In this document: piece after piece, positions 59,850 through 64,000 of the stretch
Position numbering within the stretch: the first letter of the stretch is position 1
How the letters are laid out: the number at the start of each line of letters is the position of its first letter
Assembly (NCBI RefSeq): GCF_030503615.1
Contig: NZ_CP129963.1
Span: 3,038,001 to 3,102,000, forward strand
Direction of reading: 5' to 3'
Origin: Sphingobacterium sp. BN32
GTDB taxonomy: Bacteria; Bacteroidota; Bacteroidia; Sphingobacteriales; Sphingobacteriaceae
DNA length: 64,000 nucleotides
Notes under the pieces: generated by a model
Database searches by the model: none
What the model was told of the DNA's origin: nothing
Seen by the model: only the letters and a program-made list of their open reading frames with translations
Made by a program: the position numbers and the translations under genes

Positions 59850-61544
59850 TTAACTTTCCGTCGCTCTCTTGTTAAGTTTCGAATGCTTATAACCATAAGC
59901 GAAGTAAATGATCAAACCGATCAGCAACCAAATCACGAAGATAATCCAATTGCTTGCGCCTAGTTCGGACATTAAATAAAGGTTGATCAAAACCCCGATT
60001 ACAGGCAATAGGGAAAAATTGTACTTAAAACTCATCACACTCATGACCGCCCAAGTAAGCCAGAAGATAATGACAAGTGATTTGTGAATCAGGATCTTTG
60101 CCGAACCCATCTCTAACCAATGCGAAAGGTTTTCATCGCTGTACTTATAGGTCAAGATCAATGCAACAATCATCCCCAACCCTACGATGTACTTGCCGTT
60201 GATATAAGGCACTTTAAACTTCGACTTCTCCGAAATACCCGCATGGTCCATATACAACACGCCGGCACAAACCAGAATAAATGCAAAGAAAGTACCTACG
60301 CTAGTCAGGTCTACGAAAAAGTCCATCTTAAAGAATAAGGCCGGAATAGCCACCACAAAACCCGTAACTATAGTCGCAAAGGAAGGGGTCTTGTATTTCG
60401 GGTGTATCGTTGAAAACTTCTTCCACAACAAGCCATCTCTACTCATGGTCATCCAAATTCTTGGTTGAGCCAATTGGAAAACCAACAATGCCGAAGTAAT
60501 CGCAATAACCGAGGTTACTGAGATAATACCGGCCATATGGTCAAATCCAACATACGAGAAGACGTAAGCCAAAGGATCTTTAACATTCAATTCTTTGTAA
60601 TTCACCATCCCTGTCAACACCAAGGTAATCGCCACATAAAGCACCGCGCATATCACCAAACAATAAATCATTGCCCGTGGAAGATCGCGTTGTGGATTCT
60701 TACACTCTTCAGCCGTAGTAGAGATCGAGTCAAAACCAATGAACGCAAAGAACACCGCTGCAACCCCGCTCATGACACCCGCCAAACCATTCGGCGCAAA
60801 AGGCGTCCAGTTCTCCGGTTTAACGAAAAAAATACCACCAATGATAACAGCGAGGATAATCCCCACCTTAATCATCACCATGATATTACTAGCGCGTTGC
60901 GATTCCTTGATTCCTATATAAACCAGCGCCGTCACCAATACCGTGATCAAACCTGCAGGCATATCAAAAATTATAGGGATGTCTAAGAATCGTGGTGCTG
61001 TTTCGTATGCCTGTAGGGCTACTTTCTCAATATTTTCCAATTGAGCCGCCCCTACTTCTAAGGATTTCGCATGGGCCTCCAGCGCATAGCCCGGAGCCAT
61101 CGTCATCCATTTCGGGAGATGTATACCAAATCCCTCCAGCATGGAAACAAAATATTGCGACCATGAAATGGCCACAACCATATTGGAAACCGCGTATTCG
61201 AGTACCAAAGCCCAGCCGATGATCCAGGCGAATAGCTCACCAAAAGCAACATAAGCATAGGTGTAAGCACTACCTGATACGGGAACTGTACTCGCAAATT
61301 GTGCATAAGACAGTGCGGTAAACACACATGCAAATGCCACGAATACAAAAAGAAGTGAGACCGCAGGGCCTCCGTTATAACTTGCTAAGCCGATAGTAGA
61401 GAAGATTCCAGCTCCAACTATCGCCGCAATGCCTAATGAAATTAAATCTCGAACGCCTAGTATTTTTGCTAGGCCTGAACCGCCATGTTCAGCATCGGAA
61501 AGTATCTGATCTACGCTTTTCTTGCGGAACAGTCTATTTGCCAT
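59850..61544 (-). CDS. APC-superfamily amino acid permease (cationic amino acid transporter type)
   Basis: The 564-residue inner-membrane protein has about 14 predicted helices, the conserved GIAAIVGAGIFSTIGLAS in TM1, GSAYTYAYVAFGELFAWIIGW, and FFAFIGFDSISTTAEE in TM6. This is the CAT/YhdG group. Substrates may be arginine, lysine or neutral amino acids. A 43-bp gap from the upstream acpH-like gene on the same strand suggests co-transcription. Confidence 0.9.
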   Translation of the reverse strand: MANRLFRKKSVDQILSDAEHGGSGLAKILGVRDLISLGIAAIVGAGIFSTIGLASYNGGPAVSLLFVFVAFACVFTALSYAQFASTVPVSGSAYTYAYVAFGELFAWIIGWALVLEYAVSNMVVAISWSQYFVSMLEGFGIHLPKWMTMAPGYALEAHAKSLEVGAAQLENIEKVALQAYETAPRFLDIPIIFDMPAGLITVLVTALVYIGIKESQRASNIMVMIKVGIILAVIIGGIFFVKPENWTPFAPNGLAGVMSGVAAVFFAFIGFDSISTTAEECKNPQRDLPRAMIYCLVICAVLYVAITLVLTGMVNYKELNVKDPLAYVFSYVGFDHMAGIISVTSVIAITSALLVFQLAQPRIWMTMSRDGLLWKKFSTIHPKYKTPSFATIVTGFVVAIPALFFKMDFFVDLTSVGTFFAFILVCAGVLYMDHAGISEKSKFKVPYINGKYIVGLGMIVALILTYKYSDENLSHWLEMGSAKILIHKSLVIIFWLTWAVMSVMSFKYNFSLLPVIGVLINLYLMSELGASNWIIFVIWLLIGLIIYFAYGYKHSKLNKRATES

Positions 61545-61587
61545 ATTTTAGTAAATTATTGGAGTGAGAAAACAAAAGTCTAAAAAA

Positions 61588-62271
61588 TTATGATAAATAT
61601 GTCATATTATCCTGAATATATACATAGATATCTCTAAAGTTCTGAAGATGATCAGCCTCGTATTCCATTAGCACTTTGCTCAAATTCTGATGATATTCAG
61701 GTGTGGTTTGAAAATCCCAAACACGCTTAGAAATGTTGAAAAGCGGTTTGGAGATATGCTCTATATATTTATAGTCGAAAATATAGCGTGATTCTATAAA
61801 TCGATCGTAAAAATGATAAAAGCCCTCAATGTCGGTTACACCGATAGTCAATAGATAATTCTTCAGAACTGTTCGATTCACATGTTCCAAATGCTCATAC
61901 AAACGACCTACATTAACCAAGTTATGCTTGATCAACAAATGATCGAGTAACAGCTCTATTGCTATATGCGCTAGGAAAGAAGCTCGGATTGGGAGGCCCT
62001 CCAGCACAGGCTCCAGCTTCTTGCGCAAATTATGACAATGATCCAGAAAAAACTCACTACTATGGAAAAGCTTATCTACTTCAACATGCCGATACCAACC
62101 TTCGGATATCGCCATACTAAGCGGGTGTATAAAAAGCTCTTCTTCGAAACGCTGCGGATGGAATACATATGTTTTATCCACATTCTTCAGTAAATCTGGA
62201 AGCAAAGATCCCAGCACACGTTCCGATTGAGTGGCATATCGTTCGAAATAGAAATGAGAAAGAAAGTTCAT
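61588..62271 (-). CDS. Acyl carrier protein phosphodiesterase-like protein
   Basis: The 227-residue product begins MNFLSHFYFER and has GSLLPDLLKN near residues 21-30 and histidine-rich helices (HIAIELLLDHLLI, FHSSEFFLDHCH). This resembles AcpH, which removes the phosphopantetheine arm from ACP and is a relative of HD-domain proteins. Sequence is more diverged than the enterobacterial enzyme, so activity is uncertain. Divergent from tyrS, with 92 bp between. Confidence 0.75.
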   Translation of the reverse strand: MNFLSHFYFERYATQSERVLGSLLPDLLKNVDKTYVFHPQRFEEELFIHPLSMAISEGWYRHVEVDKLFHSSEFFLDHCHNLRKKLEPVLEGLPIRASFLAHIAIELLLDHLLIKHNLVNVGRLYEHLEHVNRTVLKNYLLTIGVTDIEGFYHFYDRFIESRYIFDYKYIEHISKPLFNISKRVWDFQTTPEYHQNLSKVLMEYEADHLQNFRDIYVYIQDNMTYLS

Positions 62272-62323
62272 CCTATCCTGGTCATTATCCTATAAATTAT
62301 CCGTAAGATACAGTAATATCTCG

Positions 62324-62331
62324 TATCTTTG
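62324..62331 (+). promoter_or_regulatory. tyrS promoter -7 box
   Basis: TATCTTTG fits TAnnTTTG and ends 32 nt before the tyrS ATG. No good -33 at the standard distance. Confidence 0.5.
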
Positions 62332-62363
62332 CAACTTAATTAAAAAATATTAAGGGCTAAACT

Positions 62364-63647
62364 ATGAGCTTTGTAGAAGAATTACGTTGGAGAGGCATGC
62401 TCCAAGACATCATGCCAGGCACAGAGGAATTGTTGAATAAAGAACAAGTTGCTGGCTATATAGGATTCGATCCTACAGGAGATTCACTACACGTAGGCCA
62501 TTTAACCCAAATCATGACCCTAATCCACTTCCAACATGCTGGACACAAACCAGTAGCGCTTGTTGGTGGCGCAACGGGAATGATTGGCGACCCTTCATTT
62601 AAATCAGCTGAAAGAAATCTTTTAGACGAAACAACACTGAATCACAACGTAGCATGTTTGAAAAAACAGCTCGCGAAGTTCTTAAACTTCGGAGAATGTG
62701 AAACCGACGCAAAGATGGTCAACAACTACGACTGGTTTAAGGATTTTAAATTCTTAGATTTTATTCGTGATGTGGGTAAGCTGATTACCGTGAATTACAT
62801 GATGTCCAAAGATTCTGTTAAGAAACGTTTGGAGGGTGACAATGGTCTATCTTTTACCGAATTTACCTATCAACTAATTCAAGGTTATGATTTCTATTAT
62901 CTATGGAAACACCACAACTGTAAAATCCAAATGGGTGGTTCCGATCAATGGGGAAATATTGTAACAGGTAGCGAGATGATCCGTCGTCAGGACCAAGGAA
63001 CTGCCTATGCATTGACTACGCAATTGATCAAGAAAGCAGATGGTCAGAAGTTTGGTAAAACAGAATCGGGTGCTGTGTGGTTAGATGCTAAGAAAACATC
63101 GCCATATAAGTACTATCAATTCTGGTTGAACACCTCTGATGATGATGCTAAAAACTGGATCAAGATCTTTACCTTACTTCCTAAGGAAGAAATCGAGGCA
63201 ATCATTACAGAGCACGATGCTGCACCGCACTTACGTGTGGTTCAAAAGGCATTAGCAAAAGATATCACAATCAGAACGCACTCGGAAAAAGATTATGAAA
63301 CGGCTGTAAAAACTTCAGAATTCTTGTTCGGAAACGGCTCATTAGAATTCTTAGCAGACCTGGATCATGAGGCTGTGTTAGAAGTATTCGACGGAGTTCC
63401 GCAGTTCGATCTGGCAAAAGACAAGTTAGCTGCAGGCATCAATGTATTGGATCTGTTAGCAGTTGATACGGCTGTGTTCCCTTCAAAAGGAGAAGCTCGC
63501 AAAATGCTACAAGGTGGTGGAGTATCTTTGAACAGAGAAAAACTTACCGATATCGAGCAAGTTGTCAACGAATCAAACTTGATTAATAACAAGTATTTGG
63601 TTATCCAACGTGGTAAGAAAAACTACTACTTGGTAACTGTTGCTTAG
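62364..63647 (+). CDS. tyrS: Tyrosyl-tRNA synthetase
   Basis: It charges tRNA-Tyr. The 427-residue class I enzyme has the HIGH-type motif HVGH within [14 protein letters not shown], the tyrosine pocket in [12 protein letters not shown] and GGSDQWGN, the KMSKS-type motif KFGKTESG and a C-terminal S4 RNA-binding domain (about 360-427). Length is normal. Terminator follows. Confidence 0.97.
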   Translation: MSFVEELRWRGMLQDIMPGTEELLNKEQVAGYIGFDPTGDSLHVGHLTQIMTLIHFQHAGHKPVALVGGATGMIGDPSFKSAERNLLDETTLNHNVACLKKQLAKFLNFGECETDAKMVNNYDWFKDFKFLDFIRDVGKLITVNYMMSKDSVKKRLEGDNGLSFTEFTYQLIQGYDFYYLWKHHNCKIQMGGSDQWGNIVTGSEMIRRQDQGTAYALTTQLIKKADGQKFGKTESGAVWLDAKKTSPYKYYQFWLNTSDDDAKNWIKIFTLLPKEEIEAIITEHDAAPHLRVVQKALAKDITIRTHSEKDYETAVKTSEFLFGNGSLEFLADLDHEAVLEVFDGVPQFDLAKDKLAAGINVLDLLAVDTAVFPSKGEARKMLQGGGVSLNREKLTDIEQVVNESNLINNKYLVIQRGKKNYYLVTVA

Positions 63648-63660
63648 TCAAGGTATACGA

Positions 63661-63699
63661 TATAAAAAAGGGCCGATCGATGATCGGCCCTTTTTTATA
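63661..63699. terminator. Bidirectional terminator after tyrS
   Basis: A perfect 18-bp stem (63661-63678 with 63682-63699) around GGGCCGATC and a 3-nt loop, with A and T runs at the ends. It serves tyrS and the convergent gene at the window edge. Confidence 0.93.
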
Positions 63700-63703
63700 T
63701 GGT

Positions 63704-64000
63704 TTAATTATGTTCAATGATTTGGATTTCATAATCTGGCATGGTCATCCCATCCACATTGAAAACAATCCTTGGTATCAAAAACACCGTATAAACGCCT
63801 CTATCCTTAGGTCGGAAAGAAATAGACATTTGTGAGAGCTCGCTATCGTTCTCAAACTGAAACCGCACTTGCGCGGTCTCAAACTCGTAAAAACTAGTCA
63901 CCTCCTGTGCAGAAAGCACTCTATCTCCCGCGCTTGCGGTTTGTCCTTCCTTCACTTTGAAGTCAATACGATGGTTATTCGCGAAGTTTGCTATCCTAAT
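63704..64000 (-). CDS. C-terminal part of an unrecognised protein, cut by the window end
   Basis: The frame is open to base 64000, giving at least 98 C-terminal residues beginning IRIANFANNHRID; an internal GTG at 63955 need not be the start. The segment is predicted to be rich in beta strands, with VRFQFENDSEL and GVYTVFLIP. It has some resemblance to DUF4397-type extracytoplasmic beta domains of Bacteroidota, but the match is too short to name it. Confidence 0.55.
   Translation of the reverse strand: MRIANFANNHRIDFKVKEGQTASAGDRVLSAQEVTSFYEFETAQVRFQFENDSELSQMSISFRPKDRGVYTVFLIPRIVFNVDGMTMPDYEIQIIEHN

Overview
The window looks like a chromosome segment of a Bacteroidota bacterium, most likely from the Sphingobacteriaceae (Sphingobacterium/Pedobacter type). 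The signs are a SusC/SusD pair with FecI/FecR regulators, a type IX secretion sorting domain, a GT117 (DUF2723) protein mannosyltransferase, an HU-CCDC81/SPOR protein, an absence of Shine-Dalgarno sequences, and many -7 boxes of the Bacteroidetes form TAnnTTTG, some with a TTTG -33 box. The genus is inferred from overall character, not proven. Most genes are housekeeping and intact; the only clear mobile element is one IS3-family copy.

Layout. 0-9.6 kb: smpB, an AraC regulator divergent from an aldehyde dehydrogenase with its DUF779 partner, an Old Yellow Enzyme, a thioesterase, a membrane-anchored MutS homologue, pcm, a DUF4886 SGNH-like protein and a cupin. 9.8-20.2 kb: priA, DUF423, a large unrecognised envelope protein with a propeller-like end, nrnA, an FKBP lipoprotein, tatD and ansA. 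20.2-29.5 kb: a seven-gene minus-strand operon (TPR protein, outer-membrane barrel, HU/SPOR protein, ExbB, ExbD, TonB, FolC) that resembles a cell-envelope energising machine. 29.7-34.5 kb: pyrR-pyrB and the GT117 protein, followed by tRNA-Gln. 34.9-43.4 kb: ECF sigma, FecR, SusC, SusD and a secreted calcineurin-like phosphoesterase with FG-GAP-like repeats. 44-52.5 kb: prs, rplY, an IS3 element, an azurin / quinol NO reductase / RIC nitrosative-stress operon, and pth. 52.5-64 kb: a BlaI/M56 antirepressor-type pair, gltA, a minimal type IX cargo, kup, an amino-acid permease, acpH-like, tyrS, and a gene cut by the window end.

The most unusual structure is intergenic. At least six islands, with a looser example around the cupin gene, are built from the same parts. 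They have outer arms of 7-bp periodic TTAG-NNN words (CTAA-NNN on the other strand), often an AGACCTA joint, and often inner direct and inverted copies of a GAACCAGGAAAGGAAGGAT module and a rho-independent hairpin. Because 7 mod 3 is 1, the arms place TAG (one strand) or TAA (other strand) in all three frames, and seven genes in the window use a TAG lying in such an arm as their own stop codon. One island has been split by the IS3 insertion with a 3-bp target duplication. I know of no named element with this architecture, and it is my main candidate for something undescribed.

Other points worth checking are a 21-bp spaced direct repeat upstream of the aldehyde dehydrogenase that looks like an AraC operator, candidate operators in front of the BlaI gene, plug-like repeats on the M56 protein, possible leaderless starts for pth, priA and pcm, and a -1 frameshift fusing the two IS3 reading frames.
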